Shown piece after piece: positions 46,113 to 53,653 of a stretch of 64,000 nt of DNA. Under the pieces are notes generated by a model. It saw nothing but the letters and a program-made list of their open reading frames with translations, made no database searches and was not told the origin of the DNA. A program made the position numbers and the translations under genes. Source of the DNA: an uncultured Kordia sp. (GTDB taxonomy: Bacteria; Bacteroidota; Bacteroidia; Flavobacteriales; Flavobacteriaceae); the NCBI RefSeq assembly GCF_947496985.1, contig NZ_CANMEZ010000004.1, forward strand, positions 124,001-188,000, in the 5' to 3' direction. Position 1 is the first letter of the stretch; every line of letters begins with the position of its first letter.

Positions 46113-46796
46113 ATGCACGAAACAATCCCTCGCGAAACCTTTTCTTTTTTAAACAGACTTAGTGAAAATAATAATAGAGAATGGTTTACTGAAAATAAAA
46201 AAGAATTCAAAGAGATTGAAAAAGAAGTAAAACAATTTTACAATCAGTTATCAGAAGAATTAAATAAACATGACAAAATTGATAAAGTAAAAGTTTTTCG
46301 TATTTATCGTGATGTTCGTTTTTCAAAAGATAAAACACCTTACAAAACCCACTTTGGAGGTAGTTTTCATAGAGTAAAACCTGAACTTCGAGGAGGTTAC
46401 TATCTTCAGATAGCGCCAAATAATGAATCGTTTATTGCTACAGGTTTTTGGGAACCTAAAAAGGAAGATTTGTTGCGAATTCGTAAAGAATTTGAAATGG
46501 ATGATACGGAAATTCGAAAAATTATTTCTAAAAAATCATTCAAAGAAGTTTGGGGAGGATTTGAAGGAGATGAGGTGAAAACTGCTCCAAAAGGTTTCAG
46601 TAAAGAACATCCTGCAATTGATTTAATTAAAAAGAAGCAATTTATTTTTACTCAAAAGTTGACCGACAAACAAGTAACGTCACCTGATTTTATGAAAGAA
46701 ATAGGAAAATCATTTAAAGCAATTCGCCCATTTTTTGATTATATGAGCGAAGTGCTAACTACCGATTTAAACGGTGTTTCTTTGATAGAGGATTAA
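46113..46796 (+). CDS. DUF2461/TIGR02453 family protein (227 aa)
   Basis: It matches the TIGR02453 pattern throughout: FLNRLSENNNREWFTENKKE near the N-terminus, the conserved KVFRIYRDVRFSKDKTPYKTH block, then GGYYLQIAPNNESFIATGFW and a C-terminal ~80-residue helical part. The family is widespread and its role is unknown. I chose the ATG at 46113 (MHETIPRE); the longer ORF adds a hydrophobic 13-residue stretch read from spacer DNA. Its last 4 bases overlap the stop of the lanthipeptide-like precursor on the opposite strand, an unusually tight convergent end with no room for a terminator. Confidence 0.88.
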   Translation: MHETIPRETFSFLNRLSENNNREWFTENKKEFKEIEKEVKQFYNQLSEELNKHDKIDKVKVFRIYRDVRFSKDKTPYKTHFGGSFHRVKPELRGGYYLQIAPNNESFIATGFWEPKKEDLLRIRKEFEMDDTEIRKIISKKSFKEVWGGFEGDEVKTAPKGFSKEHPAIDLIKKKQFIFTQKLTDKQVTSPDFMKEIGKSFKAIRPFFDYMSEVLTTDLNGVSLIED

Positions 46797-47038
46797 AAAT
46801 CGTTACACATATTATCACAAAGAGTGAAACAACTATCTCTTACGGTAGCAATATCACATTTTTGTCCATCATGATCTTTTGATGTATGTATAATATCATC
46901 ACATTGAAAATAGGAATATACAGTTGTACAAATAACTCCTAAGGTTGGGATAGATGCAATGCCACCACTAAGTCGTGAGTCTAAGTTAGAAATGGTTTGT
47001 TTCTTTAACTTTAGATCATTTAAATTTCTTTTTTTCAT
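46793..47038 (-). CDS. Lanthipeptide-like precursor peptide, second (81 aa)
   Basis: The leader KKRNLNDLKLKKQTISNL, ending LSGG at residue ~26, matches the LxLxKxxISxL...GG pattern shared with the precursor at 17127 (KKKNLTSLSLNKKSISNL). The core (~55 residues, starting IASIPTLGV) has six Cys, several Thr/Ser, and three Cys close to the C-terminus (CFTLCDNMCNDF). The two cores have nothing else in common. No modification enzyme or transporter is adjacent: its neighbours are DUF2461 and a conserved hypothetical gene. It is likely processed in trans by machinery elsewhere; the type of crosslink is not determinable here. Confidence 0.78.
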   Translation of the reverse strand: MKKRNLNDLKLKKQTISNLDSRLSGGIASIPTLGVICTTVYSYFQCDDIIHTSKDHDGQKCDIATVRDSCFTLCDNMCNDF

Positions 47039-47135
47039 GGTTATAAAAGTTTAAATTACTCCTAAATATATGAAAAAAAACTTACAAATAAAATGTATAT
47101 CATTAATAATGAATTAGTTATGTGGTGTTGTTGTG

Positions 47136-47555
47136 CTATATAACTGCGCTAAACATTACATCTTTTTCAAAAAGTAATACGTGATCTTTCAGGCGTTCAG
47201 TAACAATATTCATCATACGCTTATTTAAAGAAGATGAATTTTCGATATATAGATGATATTCCTCTAAAGTAAATTGACCTATAATCATTCCTTTTAAAGA
47301 GTTTCGGAATTTCATGTCTTTTTGAATTGCATTTTCTATATATAATAAACGTTTTTCCATAGATAATCCATGAAAAACATTTTTATGTTTCTTGATGTAA
47401 TTTCTAAAAGCAGCAATTAATAAAGGACTTTGAAGCTTAATTACTGGGCGTAAAGTTACATTTTGAAAGCGTTCATCATTAGACATATTAGCCGAAATTG
47501 ACTTTGGGGAAATCTGTGGTCTTGCTTTAACCAAATCGTTTTCTCGATCGTTCAT
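47136..47555 (-). CDS. Conserved flavobacterial protein of unknown function (139 aa)
   Basis: A soluble, helical, charged protein. The blocks LRPVIKLQSPLLIAAFRNYI, MEKRLLYIENAIQKDMKFRN and LKGMIIGQFTLEEYHLYIEN are, as far as I recall, strongly conserved in Flavobacteriaceae, where the protein is sometimes labelled 'glyoxalase' without any glyoxalase motif being visible. No metal-binding or catalytic residues stand out. The start is ATG 47555 (MNDREND); the upstream extension in the ORF is hydrophobic spacer DNA. It stands alone, divergent from the DUF72 gene. Confidence 0.8.
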   Translation of the reverse strand: MNDRENDLVKARPQISPKSISANMSNDERFQNVTLRPVIKLQSPLLIAAFRNYIKKHKNVFHGLSMEKRLLYIENAIQKDMKFRNSLKGMIIGQFTLEEYHLYIENSSSLNKRMMNIVTERLKDHVLLFEKDVMFSAVI

Positions 47556-47716
47556 GACAATAAGTTTTATTAAAATTAAAAATAATAATGTTGATAATGA
47601 ACAGGTTATGAACAACTTGTTAACCTAGTTATCAACATAATGAAAAAGTAGATTCATATCATATATAACGTAGGAAATCCGTATTTTTATACTTGAAAAA
47701 GTTCAAAAGCTAACAA

Positions 47717-48616
47717 ATGAAATTTGGAAAAGTACTCAATCCAGAAATTATAGATTTTACCTTACCTGAAAACCATCCAGAAACGGAAGTTGTATTACAA
47801 TCCTATAAAAATGATGTAAAACCTTCAATTTATGTAGGTTGTGCAAAATGGAATAAACAAGATTTAAAAGGCTTTTATCCGCGTGGCACTAAAGATGAAT
47901 TGAAATACTATGCTTCTCAGTTCAATTCTATAGAATTAAATGCTACATTTTACCGTTTGTTTCCTGCTGAACAATTTGAAAAATGGAGAGATAAAACACC
48001 TGATAATTTTAAGTTTTTTCCAAAAATAACACAGGAAATTAGCCATTGGAAACGTTTGAAAGCAACGGAAGCTTTGGTTGACTTGTACATTTATAATGCC
48101 ACACATTTAAAAGATAAACTCGGAACTATCTTTTTGCAAATGCATTCTAATTTTTCTCCAAAAGATTTTGAAAGCGTAGTGCAATTTGCTGAATTTTGGC
48201 CAAAAGAAATCCCGTTGGCAATGGAATTTAGACATACTGATTGGTACAATGATGAAAAAGTTGCCAATGAATTATATCATGTATTACAAGAAAATAATAT
48301 CGCAAATGTATTGGTAGATACAGCTGGAAGACGTGATATTATGCACATGCGAATGACTAACAATGAAGCGTTTATTCGTTATGTTGGCGCCAATCATGAA
48401 AGTGATTATACACGTTTAGATAATTGGGTTGATCGTTTAGAAGAATGGACAAACTTTGGATTGCAAAATATTCACTTTTTCATTCATCAAAACTTAGAAG
48501 TCGAATCGCCATTACTTTCAGCATATTTTATCAAAAAACTAAACAAACGTTTTCAATTAAACCTAACAGTTCCTAAAACGATTACAAAACCTGAAAAACC
48601 ACAAACGTTGTTTTAA
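47717..48616 (+). CDS. DUF72 family protein (299 aa)
   Basis: A TIM-barrel-type DUF72 (YecE-like) protein. It has IYVGCAKWNKQDLKGFYPRGT at the start, YASQFNSIELNATFYRLF, NFKFFPKITQEISHW, LGTIFLQMHSNFSPKDF, the MEFRHTDWYND block, and the C-terminal IHFFIHQN. The family has no confirmed reaction; some structures suggest a phosphate- or nucleotide-related active site. It is monocistronic with no recognisable partner. The 197-base spacer that follows contains a 28-codon stretch that looks like the end of a lost gene. Confidence 0.9.
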   Translation: MKFGKVLNPEIIDFTLPENHPETEVVLQSYKNDVKPSIYVGCAKWNKQDLKGFYPRGTKDELKYYASQFNSIELNATFYRLFPAEQFEKWRDKTPDNFKFFPKITQEISHWKRLKATEALVDLYIYNATHLKDKLGTIFLQMHSNFSPKDFESVVQFAEFWPKEIPLAMEFRHTDWYNDEKVANELYHVLQENNIANVLVDTAGRRDIMHMRMTNNEAFIRYVGANHESDYTRLDNWVDRLEEWTNFGLQNIHFFIHQNLEVESPLLSAYFIKKLNKRFQLNLTVPKTITKPEKPQTLF

Positions 48617-48813
48617 ACGACATTCTTACAATTTGAATAGTAAAAGATTCAATTATTTTCAAAAAGGATATTTAGAAATTCCTTGGTTTACCATAGAAGA
48701 ACGTAACAGAAACTAGATTTAAGTATAAATTATCTAAAGACCAATATTGATAAACTCTATCCAAAACACTACAATAGGAGCGAAGCATATTGTACTTTTA
48801 CAAAAAATAACAT

Positions 48814-49203
48814 ATGAGATTTCACACACGTAAATGGGTTAAACCCGAAGACTTAAATCCTAATGGAACTTTATTTGGAGGACGATTACTTGCTTGGATT
48901 GATGAAGAAGCAGCGTTGTATGCTATTATTCAGCTTGAAAACCCTAAAGTTGTCACTAAATATATGTCTGAAATCGACTTCAGAAGCTCGGCTAAAAAGG
49001 GAGACATTGTCGAAATTGGAATAGAAGTCACAAAATTTGGACGTTCGTCACTCTCTTTAAAATGTGAAGTACGTAACAAAATGACACGTGAAACTATTTT
49101 AACTGTTGATAATATTGTAATGGTAAATCTTGATGCAGACGGAAACGCATTACCACACGGAAAAAAAGAAGTCGAATTCGTAAAAGATCGTTTGGATTCT
49201 TAA
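48814..49203 (+). CDS. Acyl-CoA thioesterase, YciA/hotdog type (129 aa)
   Basis: A single hotdog domain of YciA/BACH type. It has PNGTLFGGRLLAWIDEEAAL with the active-site Asp/Glu on the hotdog helix, VTKYMSEIDFRSSAKKGDIV, and GRSSLSLKCEV. It probably hydrolyses short- to medium-chain acyl-CoAs in the cytoplasm. Normal length. It is convergent with the TlpA-like gene (32-base gap). The substrate range is not predictable from the sequence. Confidence 0.9.
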   Translation: MRFHTRKWVKPEDLNPNGTLFGGRLLAWIDEEAALYAIIQLENPKVVTKYMSEIDFRSSAKKGDIVEIGIEVTKFGRSSLSLKCEVRNKMTRETILTVDNIVMVNLDADGNALPHGKKEVEFVKDRLDS

Positions 49204-49235
49204 TTACAAATTATTGTAGAAGAAATTGATTGTAA

Positions 49236-50438
49236 TTATTCATTCAATAACTGTTTTATTTTAGCTTCTAAACCATTTCCAGAGAGTTTCTCTGCGGCAA
49301 TTTTCCCGTTCTTATCAATCAAAACAGTATGTGGAATGGCTTCAATTCCGTAACGAAATGCGATAGATTTATTTACATCAATAATATGTGTATTCCAGGT
49401 AAAATGATCATTTTCAATAGCTTTTACCCAAGCAGTTTCATTCGTATCTTCTGAAATACTCAATATAACCAAACCACGATCTTTATATTTCTTATACAAA
49501 GAAACGATATGTGGACTTTGCACTCTACAAGGCTGGCACCAACTTGCCCAAAAATCTATTAAAATAACGTTTCCAGTGGTAATATTAGGTAAAGATAGTG
49601 TAGATCCATCTATAGTTTTCCCAGAAAATGTATATGCTGTAGGTCTAAATTCGGTTTTCTTTTTAGGTAGAATAGTTTTTGTATTAGTAAGAACATCAAC
49701 AGTAAGTTCTTTTATTTTTTCTTTCTTTTCAATATAGTTAGCAATAAACTTCCCTGTTGTATTACTTTGAATTTTAGAAGGTAATGAGTCATATACTTGT
49801 TTAACTACTTTAAGATCCAAAAAATCTATTTGATCTTTTACAATTAAAGCAACCAATGGTTTTTCTCTATTATTGGTAACAAAACTTGAAATTCGTCTTC
49901 TTTTAAAATCTTCAAATTCGGCTAACTTTTCATTCAATTCTGCAATTTTTTCGGTATTATTTTGTTGAACAGCATTTTTATAAATATCTCTATAAAGATA
50001 TTCTCCTTGTCGAAATTTATTCAATTGATAATGCAATAATGCATATGAGTTGGAAAAGTAATTATCACTACTTATGTCGTTTTTATAGCTTTTATCTGAA
50101 ATTAAAACCTCATGTGTACTATTTGATAATAAAAGTTTGCATTTACGACTGGAATCAATTTTAACTAAATAAAAATCAAGGTTTTCCACCTTTCCAGTAA
50201 ATTTAAATTGATTATTTAGAACAGTTGTTGTTGTTACTAAATGTAAACTATCATTGGGATGAACTTCATACAGTGATATTTTTTGTCCATTTGCTTTTAC
50301 AGTTGTTCCATTTATTAAATATCCATCTACTATTTTTTCTTTTTCTGTTGTAGTTTCAGTAGGTTTTGTTACTTTGGTATCGTTTTCACAACTCAAAAAA
50401 CATACAATAAGTACACATATAATTCCGTATTTCTTCAT
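49236..50438 (-). CDS. TlpA-like thioredoxin-fold lipoprotein with DUF4369-type N-terminal domain (400 aa)
   Basis: Lipoprotein signal with lipobox CFLSC (Cys16 counted from ATG 50438). Residues ~35-110 resemble the DUF4369 beta domain common in Bacteroidota thioredoxins (YLINGTTVKANGQKISLYEV). A helical middle follows, and the C-terminal ~140 residues are a TlpA/ResA thioredoxin domain with the redox motif WASWCQPCR and the cis-Pro loop IEAIPHTVLID. It probably acts in the periplasm as a disulfide reductase. I preferred the ATG at 50438 to the longer ORF because the signal peptide begins there. It lies alone beside the sRNA-rich spacer. Confidence 0.9.
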   Translation of the reverse strand: MKKYGIICVLIVCFLSCENDTKVTKPTETTTEKEKIVDGYLINGTTVKANGQKISLYEVHPNDSLHLVTTTTVLNNQFKFTGKVENLDFYLVKIDSSRKCKLLLSNSTHEVLISDKSYKNDISSDNYFSNSYALLHYQLNKFRQGEYLYRDIYKNAVQQNNTEKIAELNEKLAEFEDFKRRRISSFVTNNREKPLVALIVKDQIDFLDLKVVKQVYDSLPSKIQSNTTGKFIANYIEKKEKIKELTVDVLTNTKTILPKKKTEFRPTAYTFSGKTIDGSTLSLPNITTGNVILIDFWASWCQPCRVQSPHIVSLYKKYKDRGLVILSISEDTNETAWVKAIENDHFTWNTHIIDVNKSIAFRYGIEAIPHTVLIDKNGKIAAEKLSGNGLEAKIKQLLNE

Positions 50439-50542
50439 AAAACTATTCTTAGTAATAATCAATATAATAAATTTAAATTTCAATATTAACGAATAAAATC
50501 ATATTTAATGCAAATATAATTTCCTACAAAAAATAAAAGTAG

Positions 50543-50550
50543 TACGTTTG
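50543..50550 (+). promoter_or_regulatory. Promoter -7 box of candidate sRNA 1
   Basis: TACGTTTG, a perfect TAnnTTTG, ~5 bases before the predicted RNA start. No clear TTG box upstream. Confidence 0.5.
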
Positions 50551-50554
50551 CACT

Positions 50555-50624
50555 TCAGCAATACTATCAAAAACTTCTTTAAGTTTTTAAGAGCTCAATA
50601 TGTCAATTGGGCTCTTTTTTTTTG
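50555..50624 (+). ncRNA. Candidate small RNA 1 (about 70 nt)
   Basis: Directly after a consensus -7 box lie two hairpins and no ORF. The first is AAAAACTT/AAGTTTTT with a CTTT loop (~50570-50590). The second is GAGCTCAAT (50591-50599) / ATTGGGCTC (50606-50614) with one T-G pair, followed by nine T, a typical intrinsic terminator. The promoter-terminator spacing of ~70 bases in a gene-free spacer is the basis for the call. I do not recognise an RNA family. Confidence 0.5.
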
Positions 50625-50650
50625 TATATTTAATTAGAAAAAAATTAACA

Positions 50651-50658
50651 TAGATTTG
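50651..50658 (+). promoter_or_regulatory. Promoter -7 box of candidate sRNA 2
   Basis: TAGATTTG, a perfect TAnnTTTG, 27 bases after the terminator T-run of sRNA 1. Confidence 0.5.
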
Positions 50659-50662
50659 CTGT

Positions 50663-50755
50663 TTAGTTAATATTTTTTCGAAATACTAGTCAATTCGGCT
50701 TAATATATTGACTAGCGAACGTCCTTAATTTACTAATATTGAGGACGTTTTTTGT
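50663..50755 (+). ncRNA. Candidate small RNA 2 (about 90 nt)
   Basis: Same plan as sRNA 1: -7 box, then the 9-bp perfect hairpin CTAGTCAAT (50686-50694) / ATTGACTAG (50707-50715). A 12-bp terminator stem follows, AACGTCCTTAAT (50718-50729) / ATTGAGGACGTT (50738-50749), with one T-G pair and a T-run. No ORF of note. The two closely packed stems make a spurious occurrence unlikely. Confidence 0.52.
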
Positions 50756-50866
50756 GAAAATTTCTCATATTCTTTTAAATAGTTAATTACATCGATTTTA
50801 ACGTGCTTTTCACCGATATAAATCTTCTTTTAGACGTTTTTAAATTACAAAAAGTAAGAAAAAGTA

Positions 50867-50874
50867 TACTTTTG
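50867..50874 (+). promoter_or_regulatory. Promoter -7 box of candidate sRNA 3
   Basis: TACTTTTG, a perfect TAnnTTTG, followed ~45 bases later by an 11-bp perfect hairpin. Confidence 0.5.
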
Positions 50875-50878
50875 AACT

Positions 50879-50957
50879 GTTGTTATGTTAATTCATAAAC
50901 ATATTCCCCCCTAAAATGGAAAGAGAGCTACATGCTCTCTTTCCTTGTTTTATCCCT
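50879..50957 (+). ncRNA. Candidate small RNA 3 or attenuated leader (about 75 nt)
   Basis: After the -7 box there is a nine-codon mini-ORF (ATG at 50885, MLIHKHIPP) ending in an unusual CCCCCC run. The perfect 11-bp hairpin GGAAAGAGAGC (50918-50928) / GCTCTCTTTCC (50934-50944) follows, with a TTGTTTT tail. It is either a third sRNA or a leader whose hairpin attenuates the gene at 51062. The T-run is interrupted, so termination is less sure than for sRNAs 1 and 2. Confidence 0.42.
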
Positions 50958-51061
50958 TTTTTAATATAGCCAAAAAGAAATTAACAAATTGATTGTTAAA
51001 AAAAATAGTTTTCAGTTTGGCTAAGAATACTTAAATATGCACTGAAAATGTATTCCCCGAT

Positions 51062-51796
51062 ATGAAAATAGTTCAGACGATTCCTGTATATAACAGAAAA
51101 AGCAAGCGTGTCACAAGTCTTAAGGTAGATGATTTTCAGTCTATTAACAATGAAAATGAAGAATTTTTTGATGTACAAGGTGACTTTGTAATTATAAAAG
51201 ATCGCTTTTTTAGAGTCCCGCATTTAGTAAAACCTTGGACATTTTGGATTGAAAACGGAAAACCACAGCTTGAACCTTCAGAAAATATTACTCATACAAA
51301 AGTGTTATTTACTGTAGAAGCGCCTGATAAGAATGAATTTGATTATAAGAATGATTTTAGAGCAATGAATCCGTTAGTTGGATATTTTCAGAGTTTTAAA
51401 ACAGGTTTTCTTGAAGTAATGCAGCAAGTTTCAGAAGAGGAGTTGACTAACTTTGAAATTACTTTTTACACCTTAGTACCGTATCAAACGTCATTGCATT
51501 ATTTATTAGGAAAAAGAGGAAGCAATCAAACACGTTTAAACTTTTGGTTTTATGGTTGGATTAATCTGAAATACAGAAACGATTTCATGAACTATTTAAA
51601 ACAGCATGAATTCGATTATTATATCAATGGAAGTACAAGTGCTTTTAAAGGAATTATTTCGCAAGAATTATCACGTGTTATTGATGTAGAATACCAAGTA
51701 CATCATCCAAATAGTGGTTTTTGGAAACGAAAAAATATTAAACTTGGATTGAAGAAAATTGTACACTTAGAACACACAGAAATTCTGTGGACATAA
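51062..51796 (+). CDS. Conserved hypothetical protein (244 aa)
   Basis: A soluble protein without signal peptide or membrane helix. It begins KIVQTIPVYNRKSKRVTSL and is rich in aromatic residues throughout (HYLLGKRGSNQTRLNFWFYGW). No family known to me fits with confidence and no catalytic signature is visible. It is the first gene after the sRNA-rich spacer; the last hairpin there lies 118 bases upstream. A secreted hypothetical gene follows after 138 bases. Coding is supported by length, normal codon use and a clear ATG start. Confidence 0.75.
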   Translation: MKIVQTIPVYNRKSKRVTSLKVDDFQSINNENEEFFDVQGDFVIIKDRFFRVPHLVKPWTFWIENGKPQLEPSENITHTKVLFTVEAPDKNEFDYKNDFRAMNPLVGYFQSFKTGFLEVMQQVSEEELTNFEITFYTLVPYQTSLHYLLGKRGSNQTRLNFWFYGWINLKYRNDFMNYLKQHEFDYYINGSTSAFKGIISQELSRVIDVEYQVHHPNSGFWKRKNIKLGLKKIVHLEHTEILWT

Positions 51797-51934
51797 TTAA
51801 CTTCGAAATAAAAGTATGGGCAAAATTTTATAATTTCTTTAACTTGGAATGATAATTGTGTGTTAACACGTGAATTAGTGATTAAAAAAAACGTAATATT
51901 GTAATAAGCAGTTGCAATTGACAAAAAACTATTT

Positions 51935-52657
51935 GTGTTAGCCAATAAAATACATAAAAACATACGATTGATTCTACTATGCATTCTTTTAGGGATGTTT
52001 TCTGCGTATGCGCAAAAAGATACAACCAAAACAAAGACAACTGATGTAGATATTACCAAAGGTCGTATTAAATTGCCATTTCCAAAACCAAAAGATCCAA
52101 CACCAACGCCCAAAAAAAAGGCAGATCGTTTTATGGAATTTAACACACCAAGCTTGTTAACTAAAAAACGTACAAGCTTAATTACTTTACCAAAATCGAA
52201 ACCTGCTTCCTTAAAAAAGGAGAAAGAAGTATACTTTACAGGCCAAGAACAATACGTAACGCGTAATAAAGAGTTTGAAAAGAAATTAAATAAAAATGAT
52301 AGAGAAGTTCGCCCTGAATATAAAATTGCACAATACTTAGGCGATTTTAGAAGTAATGGAGAATTTGTTGAAATTGTTTGTAGAGATCATCAATATGTTG
52401 ATGGTGATCGCGTACGTGTATATGTAAATGATGTGGTTATTGCGGATAACATTCGCTTAGAAGCTGCTTACAAAAAAATAGATGTAACCTTAGCAAAAGG
52501 ATTTAATAAAATACAATTTCAAGCACTAAATCAAGGTTCTTCTGGACCAAATACTGCCGAATTTCGTGTATACGATGATAAAGGTGAACTCATATCTGCA
52601 AACGAGTGGAACCTAACTACTGGTATCAAAGCAACAATGATTATTGTAAAAGAGTAA
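51935..52657 (+). CDS. Secreted hypothetical protein (240 aa)
   Basis: Signal peptide (IRLILLCILLGMFSAYAQ, cut around residue 27), then a basic, proline-rich low-complexity stretch (KLPFPKPKDPTPTPKKKAD). The C-terminal domain of ~110 residues is a predicted beta-sandwich: YLGDFRSNGEFVEIVCRD, DGDRVRVYVNDVVIADNI, GFNKIQFQALNQGSSGPNTA. The latter resembles adhesive or carbohydrate-binding modules in secreted Bacteroidota proteins, but I assign no function. The start is GTG at 51935; no ATG is present upstream of the signal peptide in frame. Confidence 0.78.
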   Translation: MLANKIHKNIRLILLCILLGMFSAYAQKDTTKTKTTDVDITKGRIKLPFPKPKDPTPTPKKKADRFMEFNTPSLLTKKRTSLITLPKSKPASLKKEKEVYFTGQEQYVTRNKEFEKKLNKNDREVRPEYKIAQYLGDFRSNGEFVEIVCRDHQYVDGDRVRVYVNDVVIADNIRLEAAYKKIDVTLAKGFNKIQFQALNQGSSGPNTAEFRVYDDKGELISANEWNLTTGIKATMIIVKE

Positions 52658-52838
52658 CTTTCTTTAGACTTACTGTATATTAATATTTCTTATACTTCAT
52701 AATTCTTTTAGGTTACTAAACTTACTTCCGAATGTTTATAGTTAAAACACAATACATTTTTATACTATAATCAACAATTAAAATGCTTAACTAATTCAGT
52801 TTAACGATCTAACAAAACTAAAATTCTATTAAAATATT

Positions 52839-52868
52839 TTGCACTTTACAAAATGTAAAGTATATTTG
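52839..52868 (+). promoter_or_regulatory. Promoter with internal palindromic operator for the membrane protein/XRE pair
   Basis: TTG (52839-52841), 19 bases, then TATATTTG (52861-52868) is an ideal Bacteroidota promoter. The spacer is filled by the perfect inverted repeat ACTTTACA-AAA-TGTAAAGT (52843-52861), a strong operator candidate, most simply for the XRE protein encoded in the same operon. Confidence 0.75.
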
Positions 52869-52913
52869 ACATAATGAAAAATAAACTTGTCAATCAAAAA
52901 CAAATATATTTAT

Positions 52914-53363
52914 ATGGAAAAAGAAACATTTTGCGAAACGGAACAAAGAAGGTTTAATAAATTTAAAAACTTTGGCTTACCGCATACATTTAAAAAAATA
53001 GGAATTGTATTAGTTGTTGTATCAATACTTTTTATGTTTGCACGTAAACTGCTTGATATAGAAGTTGCAACTACTTTAAAATTTATATTGAAACGAGTTG
53101 TATTAATTGGATTGCTTATGGTAGCGATTTCAAAAGAAAAAATAGAAGATGAAATGATTAGAACCATTCGCGGCCAAGCATTTAAAATGGCATTCATTGC
53201 TGGAGTTGTATACACATTAATCCAACCTTTAATAAACTATATTGTTGCATTTTTTGTAGAAAAAGACAAAGAACCTTTATCTGATGTTGGTGATTTTCAA
53301 GTGCTTTGGTTTCTTCTGACAATGTATTTATTGTTTTTCTATATGATTAAAAAAAGATTGTAA
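52914..53363 (+). CDS. Membrane protein of a membrane protein/XRE regulator pair (149 aa)
   Basis: Four hydrophobic segments: ~31-49 (IGIVLVVVSILFMFA), ~58-76 (LKFILKRVVLIGLLMVAI), ~94-113 (AFKMAFIAGVVYTLIQPLI) and ~128-145 (LWFLLTMYLLFFYMI). The soluble part carries EKIEDEMIRTIRGQAF. Small membrane proteins of this type next to XRE regulators of ~66 residues are widespread (YolD/DUF2178-like neighbourhoods), with no known function. The start is ATG 52914. Its stop overlaps the regulator ATG in a TAATG, so translation is coupled. Expression is likely controlled by the palindrome upstream. Confidence 0.8.
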   Translation: MEKETFCETEQRRFNKFKNFGLPHTFKKIGIVLVVVSILFMFARKLLDIEVATTLKFILKRVVLIGLLMVAISKEKIEDEMIRTIRGQAFKMAFIAGVVYTLIQPLINYIVAFFVEKDKEPLSDVGDFQVLWFLLTMYLLFFYMIKKRL

Positions 53364-53563
53364 TGAAGAACAGAATTAAAATAGAACGCGCCATTTTAGA
53401 CATTACTCAGGACGATTTGGCAAAGAAGATAGGTGTTTCAAGACAAACAATTAATTCTATTGAAAAATCACGTTATGTGCCTTCCACAGTATTAGCGTTG
53501 AAACTAAGTGAAATTTTCAAGAAGCCAATAAATGAATTTTTTTTTTTAGAAGAAACGGATTGA
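53363..53563 (+). CDS. XRE-family small transcriptional regulator (66 aa)
   Basis: A single helix-turn-helix of the Cro/CI type. It has IKIERAILDITQDDLAKKIG, the recognition helix in VSRQTINSIEKSRYVPS, then LALKLSEIFKKPINEFFFLEE. The size and sequence fit the YozG/plasmid-type 'helix-turn-helix transcriptional regulator' of ~65-70 residues. It starts at the ATG overlapping the preceding stop. It is probably an autorepressor of the pair through the operator at 52843-52861. An uninterrupted run of 11 T (53537-53547) encodes FFFL near the C-terminus and is a possible slippage site. Confidence 0.9.
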   Translation: MKNRIKIERAILDITQDDLAKKIGVSRQTINSIEKSRYVPSTVLALKLSEIFKKPINEFFFLEETD

Positions 53564-53575
53564 TTCACGCAAGTT

Positions 53576-53601
53576 TGACATACTAAATTTAGTTTATGTC
53601 A
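53576..53601. repeat. Imperfect palindrome downstream of the XRE gene
   Basis: TGACATACTAAA and TTTAGTTTATGTCA pair with a 2-base bulge. The following bases (CACTTCGAACGCAGTCGAGAA) look like a dispersed repeat common in flavobacterial spacers. It may double as terminator. Confidence 0.45.
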
Positions 53602-53653
53602 CTTCGAACGCAGTCGAGAAACAATAGAAAATGAATAGAGTTCTTTATTAAAT

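Noticed and set aside
50439-51061. A tRNA or rRNA gene in the long spacer
   Set aside because: No TTCGA-type T-loop, acceptor stem or CCA-like arrangement was found; the hairpins fit promoter-terminator units instead.
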